DNA of 64,000 nucleotides from Candidatus Nitrosopelagicus brevis (GCF_000812185.1 NZ_CP007026.1:935107-999106); one strand, 5' to 3'. Positions 16,829 to 27,190 are shown, counted from the stretch's first letter. Translations and numbers: made by a program. Notes: a model not told the origin generated them from the sequence alone.

Positions 16829-17680
16829 TTGGACCGAAAAAATATAGAAATTAATCCGCTTTTAGAAGTTTACAGCAAGTACATTGAGAAGATAGATTCT
16901 GCATTAGACAAAGAGTTGGAACTATACTCTGAATCAGAGTTTTGTGAACCTCTAAAATATGCATTAGAGGGAGGTAAACGAATTAGACCAATCATTACAC
17001 TTCTGGCAGCCGAATCTGTTGGTCAGATTGATGAAAACGTCTATGCAGGTGCATGTGCAATTGAACTACTCCACACTGAATCAGTCATTCATGACGATAT
17101 CATAGATAATGAAACTCAGAGAAGACACAAGGATCCATTTCATATCAAATATGGATACAACACAAGTGTTCTAACAGGAGACTTTGTTTTGGGATTAATT
17201 CTAAACATTTCATCCAGATTAGACAAAGCAAGAGTTACAAAAGATTTGGCAACAGCTGCAATGCTAATGAGTGAAGGAGAAGTTTTAGAAGGAAAACTAG
17301 AAGAAAGTGAAGACGTAACATTTGAAGATTACATCAAGGTAATGGATTACAAAACTGCAACTGCCTTTGAGATGGCAGCAAAATTAGGCGCAGTTATTGG
17401 CGGAGGAAGTGAAGAAGAGATTTCAGGATTAGCCGAATATGGAAAAAACATTGGAATTGCATATCAGATTAAAGATGATTTGATGGATTGGAAAAATGAG
17501 GACAAATTATTCAATTTACTAGTTAAGAAAAGTTCAGACCCTAGAGTAGTTTTCAACAAGATGGAAGAGTTGTTGAAATCTTATGCAGAAAAAGCATCAG
17601 AAAGTCTAAGAAAGATTAGAGATTCTGATTCAAAACACAACTTGGAAGAACTAGTAAGTTTCACAGATTTTAAGGCATAA
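16829..17680 (+). CDS. Polyprenyl (geranylgeranyl-type) diphosphate synthase
   Basis: A 283-aa trans-prenyl synthase supplying isoprenoid chains for ether lipids. First aspartate-rich motif DDIIDNETQRR (about 89-99), the upstream GGKRIRP, and the second motif YQIKDDLMDW (about 212-221). The start is TTG at 16829; no better in-frame start is seen. The second motif is DDxxD-like with DDLMD intact. The C-terminal part is short compared with typical enzymes of about 320-330 aa. It overlaps the convergent nuoN by 11 nt. Confidence 0.9.
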   Translation: MDRKNIEINPLLEVYSKYIEKIDSALDKELELYSESEFCEPLKYALEGGKRIRPIITLLAAESVGQIDENVYAGACAIELLHTESVIHDDIIDNETQRRHKDPFHIKYGYNTSVLTGDFVLGLILNISSRLDKARVTKDLATAAMLMSEGEVLEGKLEESEDVTFEDYIKVMDYKTATAFEMAAKLGAVIGGGSEEEISGLAEYGKNIGIAYQIKDDLMDWKNEDKLFNLLVKKSSDPRVVFNKMEELLKSYAEKASESLRKIRDSDSKHNLEELVSFTDFKA

Positions 17681-19160
17681 CTGCAGTCATTGAAGGCGTA
17701 ACCATTTCTGCAAATTGTATGATTGGTTCTGGATAAACACCAATTGTTACCATAAAGATTACAGAGAATATCATTACACCTATAATTGATGCAGGTTCTT
17801 TGACACGTTTTTCTGTTTCACCTTCAAAGTACATCTTTCGTATAATCCAACCATAGTATGCTAGAGATAATGCACTGTTCAATACTCCAGCTATTGCAAG
17901 CCATGGAGCCCACCATACAACACTTGTTGCATCAATAGCAGAACCAAACAACATAAGCTTACTCCAGAATCCGTTAAGTGGTGGAACACCAGCTAATGCA
18001 AGTAATGATATGACAAGACCAAACGCGGTGATTGGCATTTTTCTACCAAGTCCCTTGATTTTATCTAAATGTACAATTCCAAGTGTTGTAACAATTCCTG
18101 CTATTGCAATAAATGCTGCACCTTTCATTACAGCATGATTTAGAATGTGGAATAATGATGCCTGTAATCCTAATCCGGTGAACGGCGCAAGTGATATACC
18201 AATTAAGATGTAACCTGCATGACCAATACTGGAGTATGCAAGCATTCTTGTGAGATTCTTTTGCATGATTGCTGCAATGTTACCAATTGTCATAGTCATT
18301 ATGGCAATTACTCCTAGCGCTAATGTCCAGTCAAGATTTAGTGCCGCAGCACCCATAATTACAACTCTTAATGCAGCAGCAAATCCTGCTTTTTTAGTTC
18401 CTGCAGCAAGTAATGCGGTGATTGGTGTTGGTGCACCTTCGTATGTATCTGGTAACCACATGTGGAATGGAACAAGTCCCATTTTGAACCCAAATCCAGC
18501 AATGAACATACCAATTGCAAGTAAGCCAATCGGAAGCATGTCTGGAGATAGATTTGAAAATCCGTAAATGACATCACCGATGTTTGTAGAACCGGTAATT
18601 CCGTATGCAAGTGAGATACCGTATATGATAATTCCAGAAGATAGTGCTCCGAACAAAAAGTACTTGATGGCTGCTTCGTTTGATGATGGATCTTTCTTGT
18701 TATATCCTGCAAGGATGTATGTTGGAATACTCATCAACTCCCATGCTACAAATAACATAACCAGGTCTGTTGAAAATGCAATCAAGACCATACCAATACT
18801 TGAAAGTAAAATTAATGAGAAGTAAATTGCCGGATTAGATTTATTTCTCATGTAATTGAAAGAACCGGCAACTGCCATTATTGATACAATGAGCATTGCA
18901 ATTGCAAAGAATGAGCCAAATCCATCATCAACTAAAACATCGCTGGAGAAGATAGCTGCATCTGCAACAGAGTCTGTATAGAATCGGTAAATTACATAAC
19001 CAAGAGATATGAGTAATGCACCAAATGCAATTAATCCATAGAATGTAGAACTTCCACGTTCTCTTCTTAGAACGTTAATGACAGGAATAATCATGCCAGC
19101 AACGCCTAGTATAACCATTAGAATAATTGGAGTAGAAGTTAGTTCGATCATCATAAACAC
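17670..19160 (-). CDS. nuoN: NADH-quinone oxidoreductase subunit N
   Basis: A 496-aa antiporter-like membrane subunit of complex I with about 14 transmembrane helices. Conserved features are the glutamate in LFVAWELMSIPTYILAGYNK and the lysine-bearing helix AGTKKAGFAAALRV. Last gene of the nuoABCDHIJKMLN operon, adjacent to nuoL. Either of two close ATGs (19160 or 19154) could start it. Confidence 0.95.
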   Translation of the reverse strand: MFMMIELTSTPIILMVILGVAGMIIPVINVLRRERGSSTFYGLIAFGALLISLGYVIYRFYTDSVADAAIFSSDVLVDDGFGSFFAIAMLIVSIMAVAGSFNYMRNKSNPAIYFSLILLSSIGMVLIAFSTDLVMLFVAWELMSIPTYILAGYNKKDPSSNEAAIKYFLFGALSSGIIIYGISLAYGITGSTNIGDVIYGFSNLSPDMLPIGLLAIGMFIAGFGFKMGLVPFHMWLPDTYEGAPTPITALLAAGTKKAGFAAALRVVIMGAAALNLDWTLALGVIAIMTMTIGNIAAIMQKNLTRMLAYSSIGHAGYILIGISLAPFTGLGLQASLFHILNHAVMKGAAFIAIAGIVTTLGIVHLDKIKGLGRKMPITAFGLVISLLALAGVPPLNGFWSKLMLFGSAIDATSVVWWAPWLAIAGVLNSALSLAYYGWIIRKMYFEGETEKRVKEPASIIGVMIFSVIFMVTIGVYPEPIIQFAEMVTPSMTAVMP

Positions 19161-21233
19161 CTATAGTAACAATATCAAGACTACGAAAAGCAGTCCAGCT
19201 CCAAATATGTAAAGATAAGATTGTGATACACCGGTTTGTGTTCCTTGAACAACTCTAGCACTCCAACCTACAGCCTTCTCAAATCCGATATTCATTCCAG
19301 TATCGATTGCTGTTTGTTCAAAGTATCTCCAGATTCCGCGTGCGGCCCAAAGTGGTGCAACTACAAATCCCCAATAAACAAATGCGTTGAGATACCATCT
19401 GTTCAAGAAGAGTTTATGCATTGAGTAAAAGAAGATGTTAGAGTTTACGAATTTGACAGGATCTACCCATCTTCCGATATAGAAGATATATCCAAGTCCA
19501 AATCCCGTAGCAAATGCAACTAGTGATGCTCCAAGTGCAACTGGGTTAAGTCCTGAAAGGAATCCAGGTAATACAGATTCTTCTCCGTAATAGTGAGATG
19601 ATTCGATTCCAAATGAGTGTACAAGATATTCCTCAAATAGATGGTGCAATTCCTCTTCTGCAGATAATCCGATTAATCCAATTCCAATTGTTAATACAGC
19701 AAGAATTCCGTATGGAATCCACATTGATTTTGGTGCTTCGTGGATGTGATGACCTTCACTTTCCATCTTTTCAATGTGTTTGCTGTTCTTTCCAAAGAAA
19801 ACCATTCCAATCATTCTTGTTGTATAGAATGCTGTAATGATTGCAGTCAAAACTGCGATGATGAATAACGGTAATGCCCATTCATTTCCAGATTCATAAA
19901 CGGTAGCAAAGATTGCATCCTTACTCCAGAATCCTGTTGTAATGAATGGTGCGCCCATTAATCCAAGTCCTGCAGCCCACATGAACGCATACGTCTTTTT
20001 CATCTGTTTCTTCAGTCCACCCATGTCTGTCATGAATCTAGAACCTACAACATGCAGTAGAGAACCTGCTGCCATGAAGAGAGATGCTTTGAACATTGCG
20101 TGAGATATTAAGTGGAAGAATCCAGCTGTATAGCCATCAACATATTGATGTGATAAACCTGCAACACCAAGGGCTAACATCATGTAACCAATTTGTGAAC
20201 CAGTTGAGTATGCCAAAACTTTCTTAATTTCGGGGTTGACCATTCCTTGAGTTGCAAGTAATAATGCAGTGATTGCACCAACCCAGGCAACAATTTCAAA
20301 GAATTGGTCAGCCAAGATTCCTGCTGCTGCTAATGCAAATACAATTGGTCCAATTCTTGCAACCAAGAAGACACCAGCCTTTACCATTGTTGCTGCATGA
20401 ATTAATGCAGATACAGCAGTAGGACCGGTCATAGCCTCTAAGAGCCATTCGTTAAGTGGGAATTGTGCAGATTTACCCATTGCACCACCAAATAGTAAAA
20501 CAAATGCAGGTACTAACAGACCCTGAGCAGACATTTCAACTGCCCAAGCAGTATCACCAACTAGCTCTCTAAAGCCAAAGGTTCCTGCAAACATGAAGAG
20601 AAGTAACATTCCTGAAAGCATCATTACATCACCAACTTTGGTCATGATGAAAGCCTTCATTCCGGCATGTGTTGGTGAAAAGTATTCCATTACTCCTAAC
20701 ACAGAACGACCTTCTTGTCCAACATGATCCTTCTTTTTATCACGATACCAAAAGCTGATCAGAGCATATGACGCCAAACCTACTCCTTCCCATCCAAAGA
20801 AGACCTGTAATAGATTATCAGATAGTATGATGAGTTGCATGGAACCGATGAAGAACATCATCCAGAACCAGAATCTTGTAATATCTTTGTCTCCTTTCAT
20901 GTAACCTGTACTGTAACACATGATAAGGAAGGAAATCCATCCTACGACATTTGACATGATAACTGAGAGAGGATCTGCAAGAACACCTGCTTTGAGACCG
21001 ATAGCATCAATCCACATAATTTGGTGATGAATCTCATGTGCACCAAGTGCCATTGGGAATAATGTTGCAGCAGAGATTGCACTCATTGCTGCAAATGCAA
21101 CAGCAACTCTACCAGTAGTTAATTTTGAAAATTTACCAACTGCTGGAATTATCATGGCTGCTGCAAATGGAAGTATCCAGATTAACCAGACGTTTAATTC
21201 ACTTACAGGAATTCCAAAGAAATCGTATGCCAT
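19161..21233 (-). CDS. nuoL: NADH-quinone oxidoreductase subunit L
   Basis: A 690-aa membrane subunit, the most distal proton-pumping subunit of complex I. It has the motif VFFGWEGVGLASYALISFWY, the conserved LLEAMTGPTAVSALIHAATMVKAG, and the long C-terminal part that forms the lateral helix in other complexes I. It sits between nuoM and nuoN, with 3-nt or no gaps. Note the order M-L-N rather than the bacterial L-M-N. Confidence 0.96.
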   Translation of the reverse strand: MAYDFFGIPVSELNVWLIWILPFAAAMIIPAVGKFSKLTTGRVAVAFAAMSAISAATLFPMALGAHEIHHQIMWIDAIGLKAGVLADPLSVIMSNVVGWISFLIMCYSTGYMKGDKDITRFWFWMMFFIGSMQLIILSDNLLQVFFGWEGVGLASYALISFWYRDKKKDHVGQEGRSVLGVMEYFSPTHAGMKAFIMTKVGDVMMLSGMLLLFMFAGTFGFRELVGDTAWAVEMSAQGLLVPAFVLLFGGAMGKSAQFPLNEWLLEAMTGPTAVSALIHAATMVKAGVFLVARIGPIVFALAAAGILADQFFEIVAWVGAITALLLATQGMVNPEIKKVLAYSTGSQIGYMMLALGVAGLSHQYVDGYTAGFFHLISHAMFKASLFMAAGSLLHVVGSRFMTDMGGLKKQMKKTYAFMWAAGLGLMGAPFITTGFWSKDAIFATVYESGNEWALPLFIIAVLTAIITAFYTTRMIGMVFFGKNSKHIEKMESEGHHIHEAPKSMWIPYGILAVLTIGIGLIGLSAEEELHHLFEEYLVHSFGIESSHYYGEESVLPGFLSGLNPVALGASLVAFATGFGLGYIFYIGRWVDPVKFVNSNIFFYSMHKLFLNRWYLNAFVYWGFVVAPLWAARGIWRYFEQTAIDTGMNIGFEKAVGWSARVVQGTQTGVSQSYLYIFGAGLLFVVLILLL

Positions 21234-21236
21234 AGT

Positions 21237-22793
21237 CTAAACCCCCATTACTCCCTGCATGTAAGGCATAATCTTTCCAAGGAACACGTCAGGATAAATT
21301 CCGACAACAATAGTAAAGCCGGCAAGAACCATCATCGGTGCCAACATGTACCAACTTCCTTCTTTGACATTTTGTAAATTCTCAGGTAATTTTCCAAAGA
21401 ATACTCGTTTGAGCATCCATAGAATGTACGACATTGTTAATGCAGTAGCAATTAATCCTAATGCAAACATGAGACTTCGTATATCGTTTCCTTCTGAAAC
21501 TGCTGTTTCTAATGCACCATAGAAGACCATCCATTCTCCCATGAATCCACTTGTTGGTGGAATTCCCATTATTGTTAAACCGCCAATTACTGCACAGACT
21601 GCGGTGATTGGCATTTTGCTTGCAAGTCCACCGAGTTTCTTGAAACTTCTTGTTCCTACTTGAACGATAATTACACCTGCGGTCATGAACAAGAGTCCTT
21701 TACCTAAACCGTGAGAGATGTACATCATTTCAGCACCGGCAAGACCGTATGTTGAAAATGAACCAATGGCAAATAGAAGATAACCCATCTGACTTATACT
21801 AGAATATGCAAGCATTCGTTTGAAATCGTCTTGCATGAGCGCCATGGCGCCACCATAGAACATTGTAACAACACCCCAGATGTTTAGCATGATGGAAATG
21901 TCGCCGTATGTCTGCGGCAGGAACTCTACAATTAATCTGAATAATCCATATGCACCAATTCCGATCATTGCAGGAGAAAGTAACGCACTGATTGGCGTTG
22001 GTGCCGCACCGTGCGCATAAGGCAGCCAAACGTGGAAGACAAATGCTGCAAGTTTTACACCTAATCCTAGGATAATAGCAACAGCTGAAACCACAAGTAT
22101 GTCTGGGTCAATTTCAGCTTCTACAATATCTACAAAGTCAAAGCTTCCAACACTTAGACCGATTGCCAAGAAACCAAGTAATAGAACAACGGCTCCAACA
22201 TGGGTCCAAAACAAGAACTGTAAAGCAATTCTGCGTCTATTTCCGTCTCCGTAAAAGGCAACTAAGAAAAATGATGGTATAAGCATGACTTCGAAAAATA
22301 TGTAAAATTCAATTAGGTTTGTAGATAAGACGGTTCCAAGCATTCCCATTGCAAATACCAAAAACATTGCAAAGTAGAGACCAGATTGTCGGTTGACATA
22401 TGTCTTTAATGCGGCAGAATCAACTACTGCAGTTGTTTGACCATCAGTAGTTGTGTTTTGATGATAGTGTTCTTTGAATAATTCTTCAAATTTGTGAACC
22501 ATGTATGGTTTTGAATACAAAGCAAGAACTGTACACAATACGTAGATGATGATTGCAAATGGTGTTGCAAGTCCATCAAGTAAGAAACCAAATTCTCCAA
22601 ACATTGTAGTCCATGGATAATGTTCTTCGTATGTTCCTCCAAGTGATGCATTAATCAGTATTACAGTGCAGTAAAGAAGTAAACCGAAGGTAAACCAGGT
22701 TGCAAGATTAGGACCGTAGTTTCTTCCAATTATGTAAGCAACTGGAGACAGTAACAGTGGTAAAAATACCGCCTGTAGAAGAACAAATTCCAT
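21237..22793 (-). CDS. nuoM: NADH-quinone oxidoreductase subunit M
   Basis: A 518-aa antiporter-like membrane subunit. NLIEFYIFFEVMLIPSFFLVAFYG carries the conserved glutamate, and FHVWLPYAHGAAPTPISALLSPAM the family signature. A hydrophilic stretch around residues 98-128 (HHQNTTTDGQTT region) is an insertion between early helices. Ends 3 nt before nuoL; start overlaps the nuoK stop. Confidence 0.96.
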   Translation of the reverse strand: MEFVLLQAVFLPLLLSPVAYIIGRNYGPNLATWFTFGLLLYCTVILINASLGGTYEEHYPWTTMFGEFGFLLDGLATPFAIIIYVLCTVLALYSKPYMVHKFEELFKEHYHQNTTTDGQTTAVVDSAALKTYVNRQSGLYFAMFLVFAMGMLGTVLSTNLIEFYIFFEVMLIPSFFLVAFYGDGNRRRIALQFLFWTHVGAVVLLLGFLAIGLSVGSFDFVDIVEAEIDPDILVVSAVAIILGLGVKLAAFVFHVWLPYAHGAAPTPISALLSPAMIGIGAYGLFRLIVEFLPQTYGDISIMLNIWGVVTMFYGGAMALMQDDFKRMLAYSSISQMGYLLFAIGSFSTYGLAGAEMMYISHGLGKGLLFMTAGVIIVQVGTRSFKKLGGLASKMPITAVCAVIGGLTIMGIPPTSGFMGEWMVFYGALETAVSEGNDIRSLMFALGLIATALTMSYILWMLKRVFFGKLPENLQNVKEGSWYMLAPMMVLAGFTIVVGIYPDVFLGKIMPYMQGVMGV

Positions 22794-23098
22794 TATCCTT
22801 TCAAGCTCCTAAAGTCTGCAATATCGACATTTTTGTACATACGATATGCTACAATGATTAATGCAAGTCCTACTGCAACTTCTGCTGCAGCAATTGCAAT
22901 TGAGAATAATGCAAGTGTTTGTCCACCACTGTGTGGCATAAATCTAGCAAATGCAACAAGATTAAGATTTGCTGCATTAACAATAATTTCAACTGCAAAT
23001 AACATTCGAATTGCGTTTCGTTTTACCGCTAAACCGTAAATTCCGATACCCAATAAGGCAATGGATACCAATACAAATTCAATTAACTCATTGCTCAT
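22793..23098 (-). CDS. nuoK: NADH-quinone oxidoreductase subunit K
   Basis: A 101-aa subunit with three transmembrane helices. The two conserved glutamates in helices 2 and 3 are seen in MLFAVEIIVNAANLN and IAAAEVAVGLALIIVAYR. Its start overlaps the nuoJ end by 11 nt, and its stop overlaps the nuoM start. Confidence 0.95.
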   Translation of the reverse strand: MSNELIEFVLVSIALLGIGIYGLAVKRNAIRMLFAVEIIVNAANLNLVAFARFMPHSGGQTLALFSIAIAAAEVAVGLALIIVAYRMYKNVDIADFRSLKG

Positions 23099-23594
23099 TT
23101 TCTATTGTATCCTCTCTTCTTGCTAAGACTAATGCGCCCATGACAGAGCCTGCTAAAATTAAAGCCATCAAGATTAATGCAGGCCAGTAATATGTGAGAA
23201 AGTCACCACCAATTTCTCTAAAGTCAACAGGGTCAGAGTCAGTAGTTATTGTTTTAATTCCAGAGTCCATAATGATTGCACCTAGTGCAAGAATTGTAAT
23301 CAACATTAAACCAATTCCAGCAAATTTTCTTTTCGGGTCTTCAATTTTTTTGAATATTAGTTCTCGTTTCACGAGCATTACAGTAAATAAGATAAGAACG
23401 GCAATTGAGCCAACGTAAACTGCCAATTGGAACATGGCAACAAATGGAGAATCTAACATTACATAGAAACCTGCAACACCGCCGAGGGTTCCCATTAAAG
23501 CAATTGAACCGTAAACAAGTGAACGCATTTCAAGTGCTGCGATTGCAGAGCCGATTGTTAATACAGAAATAGCTAAGAACAGAGCATCAGCCAT
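23088..23594 (-). CDS. nuoJ: NADH-quinone oxidoreductase subunit J
   Basis: A 168-aa membrane subunit with about five helices. The helix AMFQLAVYVGSIAVLILFTVMLVKRE contains the conserved tyrosine/glycine (pi-bulge) motif of NuoJ. Overlaps nuoI upstream by 8 nt and nuoK downstream by 11 nt. Confidence 0.94.
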   Translation of the reverse strand: MADALFLAISVLTIGSAIAALEMRSLVYGSIALMGTLGGVAGFYVMLDSPFVAMFQLAVYVGSIAVLILFTVMLVKRELIFKKIEDPKRKFAGIGLMLITILALGAIIMDSGIKTITTDSDPVDFREIGGDFLTYYWPALILMALILAGSVMGALVLARREDTIENEQ

Positions 23595-24084
23595 GTCTGG
23601 CGCCCCGTTTATCGATAATGAGCTCTGAATCCTGCTGAACTTGTGGTTTCACTTGTAGTTGTGCAGGTGTGTAGATCAAGCCTTCCTTAGTAAATGATGA
23701 TAGTTCGTAGTCATTTGACATGTATAATGCATAAAATGGACATGCGTCAACACACAATCCACAAAAGACACATTTTCCGTAGTCAATTTGTGGCATGATT
23801 GATTTTGCATTTTGTCCCCACTTGTCTGGAACTTTGACCATTCCAATTGCTTCAGCGACGCCTTCACATGCAATAGAACATAGTTGGCATCCAGTACAAT
23901 GATCATGAAATAGCATATGTCTTCCTTTTAGTCCTGCAATAGCAACACCAGATGAAGGATCAAACTGATATCCATCTCCAACAAATTTCAATTTTTGTTC
24001 AGGATATCTTAAAGTGAAACGTTTTACGGCTAAGTGTTTAACTCCAGAGTTTAATGCTTTGATAATTCCAGTTGCTGTTCCCAT
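23587..24084 (-). CDS. nuoI: NADH-quinone oxidoreductase subunit I (2x[4Fe-4S])
   Basis: A 165-aa ferredoxin-like subunit that carries clusters N6a and N6b. Two motifs are present: CTGCQLCSIACEGVAEAI, where the usual CP is CE, and CVFCGLCVDACPFYAL. The eight cysteine ligands are all there. Overlaps nuoH by 1 nt. Confidence 0.95.
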   Translation of the reverse strand: MGTATGIIKALNSGVKHLAVKRFTLRYPEQKLKFVGDGYQFDPSSGVAIAGLKGRHMLFHDHCTGCQLCSIACEGVAEAIGMVKVPDKWGQNAKSIMPQIDYGKCVFCGLCVDACPFYALYMSNDYELSSFTKEGLIYTPAQLQVKPQVQQDSELIIDKRGARHG

Positions 24085-25460
24085 TACAATATTCCTCCAG
24101 GTCCAAGTACTCCAGCGTACACCAATCCGAGTGCAATAAAGATGTTAACGAAGGATAAACCAATTAGTTTGTACCAACCAATGTGTAACAACATATCAAG
24201 TCTAATTCTTGGGAAAACACCCCTTGGTAGTAAGATAAAGAAAATTACTCCAACCGTTTTTAGTACAAACCAGAACACTCCACTGATTAATAGCTGCCCG
24301 CTTGTATACTGCAGTTCACCCTGCTGCTGCTTCACCCATTCATTAGGATCTGCATCAAAAATAGGCAAACCAGGAGCAAAAACTGTTAGTACAGGATCAC
24401 CAGCATAGTTTGGAATTGGTGTTCCTTTCGTAATTAATTCAGTGTCTAATGGAGGCCAGAATACTGGACCGGTCCATCCACCTAAGAAAATTATTACAAA
24501 TAATGCTGCAAATGCATATAATTTGAGATATGAACCCAATTGAACTAATCCATACATCATTCCAGAAAATTCTGTTAACCATCCAGCAACAATTTCACTT
24601 TCTGCTTCTGGAAGATCAAATGGAATTCTTTCTAGTTCAGCTAACATTGTAGTAAAGAAAACAATTGCGCCAATTGGCATGAATATAATCCACGGGAAGC
24701 TACTTTGTGATTCAACAATTTCACTGAGGTTTAACGTACCAGTTAAGATTACAACACCAAGAAGAGATAAGATTAGAGGAATTTCAAATGATACCATTTG
24801 ATGTAATGCACGAATTCCACCAATGAACGGGAACTTGCTGTTAGCAGACCATGCAGAAAGAATTGTAATGATTGGGAAAAATCCAATTACAGCAAAAACT
24901 GCAAGTAGACCAACATCCAAATCTGCAACAACCCAACCACCAGGTGCAACAGGAATTAATGCAACAAATGCTGCAGCTGTGCCAACAAACAATACCGGTG
25001 CTGCCCAGAATAATGGTTTGTCAGCTTTTGCAGGGATGATAATTTCTTTTGAGATAAGTTTCAAGCCATCTCCTGCTAGTTGCAAGATACCTTCGACTTT
25101 ACCACAATAAAATGGACCTACACGAAGTTGGAGTTTTGCCAACATTTTTCTTTCAACAAAAATAGTTCCAGCCGCTATGAGTGCTGCAAAACCAAATCCA
25201 GGAAATGCTACAATTCTAAATAAATCAGAGTAAATGAGAGCTTTAATCAGTGGAATCTGCATTGTCGGGTTAAACAGCCATGTAAATGCCAAGAAAGCAG
25301 TTAGGAGCTCACCGTCAATTACTGGTAAGTCCATGTAGAACAGTACAATTTGGATTGCAGGAATTCCTGCAAGTGTTACAATTGTTAAAATCCAAAATGC
25401 ATTATCAAAAATTCCTTTAAGGAAATATCCAAGACGGAATTTTGGTGCAATAACAGACAT
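24084..25460 (-). CDS. nuoH: NADH-quinone oxidoreductase subunit H, extended
   Basis: A 458-aa membrane subunit that forms part of the quinone chamber. ERKMLAKLQLRVGPFYCGKVEGILQLAGDGLKL and AELERIPFDLPEAESEIVAGWLTEFSGM are the signature regions. It is about 130 aa longer than E. coli NuoH; the extra length is in an N-terminal segment and in a hydrophilic loop at about residues 325-390 between late helices. Confidence 0.95.
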   Translation of the reverse strand: MSVIAPKFRLGYFLKGIFDNAFWILTIVTLAGIPAIQIVLFYMDLPVIDGELLTAFLAFTWLFNPTMQIPLIKALIYSDLFRIVAFPGFGFAALIAAGTIFVERKMLAKLQLRVGPFYCGKVEGILQLAGDGLKLISKEIIIPAKADKPLFWAAPVLFVGTAAAFVALIPVAPGGWVVADLDVGLLAVFAVIGFFPIITILSAWSANSKFPFIGGIRALHQMVSFEIPLILSLLGVVILTGTLNLSEIVESQSSFPWIIFMPIGAIVFFTTMLAELERIPFDLPEAESEIVAGWLTEFSGMMYGLVQLGSYLKLYAFAALFVIIFLGGWTGPVFWPPLDTELITKGTPIPNYAGDPVLTVFAPGLPIFDADPNEWVKQQQGELQYTSGQLLISGVFWFVLKTVGVIFFILLPRGVFPRIRLDMLLHIGWYKLIGLSFVNIFIALGLVYAGVLGPGGIL

Positions 25461-26609
25461 TTATCGGTCAGCCTCCACAGGCCAATAGTTTAGACTCCAG
25501 TAAACTGCTGGCATGTTTCCAAGTTTTTCGCCCTTTAGCAAGTATGGTAATGCAATTAAATTTCTAAAAGAACCAACGCTAAGTTTTAGACGATATGGTT
25601 CAGGTTTTTCTTTTGAAATAATATAACAACCTGCTGCACCTCTTCCGCTTTCAACTCTACGATAAACTTCACCTAACTTTCCTTTTGGATTTGGTTTGAG
25701 TTTTGTTCTAATTGAACCAGACTTTGGCATTTTCTCTAATGCTTGTCTAATGATGTTACAGCTCTCCAACATGTCAAGCCATGGAACTTTTGAGCGTGCA
25801 TATGAATCACCTGCTTTTAGTACATTGGTATGAACATCAAGCTCATCATAGACATCATATGGTTCTTTGACTCGAACATCATAATCAACACCACTTGCAC
25901 GTAGAACAGAACCAGTTGTTCCTAAACGAATTGCATCTTCTCTAGACAATACACCGGTGTCTTCTGTTCTTGCTTTTAGAATTGGGTTATCATAAAAGAT
26001 GTCAGCATATTCTTTGATACGTTTTTCAAAGTAGTTTACTTGACGAAGGCATACATCTTCAAAGTTTGCAGGTACATCGTTTCTGACACCACCTGGAATA
26101 AAGTATGCATGTGTAACTCTTGCACCTGTAATTTTTTCCATTAAATCAATTAAGAGTTCTCTATCTCCTGCAGGCCACATGAACATCGTAGAGTGTCCAA
26201 GAAATATTCCATAGATTGCAAGCCAGTATTGAATATAGATACATCTGTTTAGCTCTGCTGCAATAACACGAACATATTTTGCTCGTTCTGAAACTTCAAT
26301 TCCTACCAATTCTTCAACTCCTAAGACGTATGGATACAAAATATTACAAGAATCATGAATTACTGGTCTTTCTAAGTGAGGTATGTTTGTGATGTAATTT
26401 CTTGCTTCAGCCATTTTTTCTTCGCCACGATGAACGTAACCAGGATCAGGATCTGCATCAACAATGTAATCACCATCAATTTTTACAATTATTCTCATAT
26501 GTCCAGAACCAGGATGCTGTGGACCAACATTGAGAGTCATTATTCGGTCGTCTACTTTGTCAACTTGTAGACCCGGCGGCATTTGTTTTGTTGGTATTAC
26601 TTCAGTCAT
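25461..26609 (-). CDS. nuoD: NADH-quinone oxidoreductase subunit D (49-kDa)
   Basis: A 382-aa soluble subunit near the quinone site. It has NVGPQHPGSGHMRI (the His-containing loop, with S-G in place of the more usual S-T-H), GYVHRGEEKMAE, and the C-terminal DPVMGEVDR-like end is WPVEADR. Between nuoC and nuoH, with 1-nt gaps. Confidence 0.95.
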   Translation of the reverse strand: MTEVIPTKQMPPGLQVDKVDDRIMTLNVGPQHPGSGHMRIIVKIDGDYIVDADPDPGYVHRGEEKMAEARNYITNIPHLERPVIHDSCNILYPYVLGVEELVGIEVSERAKYVRVIAAELNRCIYIQYWLAIYGIFLGHSTMFMWPAGDRELLIDLMEKITGARVTHAYFIPGGVRNDVPANFEDVCLRQVNYFEKRIKEYADIFYDNPILKARTEDTGVLSREDAIRLGTTGSVLRASGVDYDVRVKEPYDVYDELDVHTNVLKAGDSYARSKVPWLDMLESCNIIRQALEKMPKSGSIRTKLKPNPKGKLGEVYRRVESGRGAAGCYIISKEKPEPYRLKLSVGSFRNLIALPYLLKGEKLGNMPAVYWSLNYWPVEADR

Positions 26610-26610
26610 T

Positions 26611-27180
26611 TTATCTTCCTTTATTCATAAAGTCCTTTCTTAGTGGAGGTAAATCAGCCCAATCTTCAGGCAGTAGTAAACGTCGATTATCAGGATGGCC
26701 TTCAAAGTATACGCCAAGCATTTCAAACACTTCACGCTCATGAAATTCAACACTGTAAAACATATCTCGTAAACTTGGTAATTTTGTAGAATCACTTCCT
26801 GGATTTGGTGTTTCTTCGCGTGGAGCTCTAGTTGCAAGTGCTAAAACTTGTTTTGAATATTCAGGATCTGTGTAGGAACCTAAGTGATAAGTTACGCCAA
26901 TCTCTTTGTCTTGAGGATAATCAACACCAGAAACAGATTCTGCGTGATCAAAAGGAGTGTTATCTTTGATAAATTTTGCAACATCAATGATTTTTTCTTT
27001 TTTAACATTCAATCGAGTTCTATTTTCTTGAATGTATTCTACTTCGACATCATCAGAAAATTGATTTGCAATTTGATCAACATAAGATTTTTCAAAAGCA
27101 GGAACTGTATCTTCGACTTTTTCAGGAGCTGTTTCTTTTTTAGTATCTTTTGGAGGTTCTTCTTTTTCAGTTGTACTCAT
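26611..27180 (-). CDS. nuoC: NADH-quinone oxidoreductase subunit C (30-kDa)
   Basis: A 189-aa subunit. FHEREVFEMLGVYFEGHPDNRRLLLPEDWADLPPLRKDF is the family signature region (30-kDa subunit). The first 35 residues are a charged, Glu/Lys-rich low-complexity extension. Separate from nuoD, not fused. Confidence 0.95.
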   Translation of the reverse strand: MSTTEKEEPPKDTKKETAPEKVEDTVPAFEKSYVDQIANQFSDDVEVEYIQENRTRLNVKKEKIIDVAKFIKDNTPFDHAESVSGVDYPQDKEIGVTYHLGSYTDPEYSKQVLALATRAPREETPNPGSDSTKLPSLRDMFYSVEFHEREVFEMLGVYFEGHPDNRRLLLPEDWADLPPLRKDFMNKGR

Positions 27181-27190
27181 AATTTTTTAC

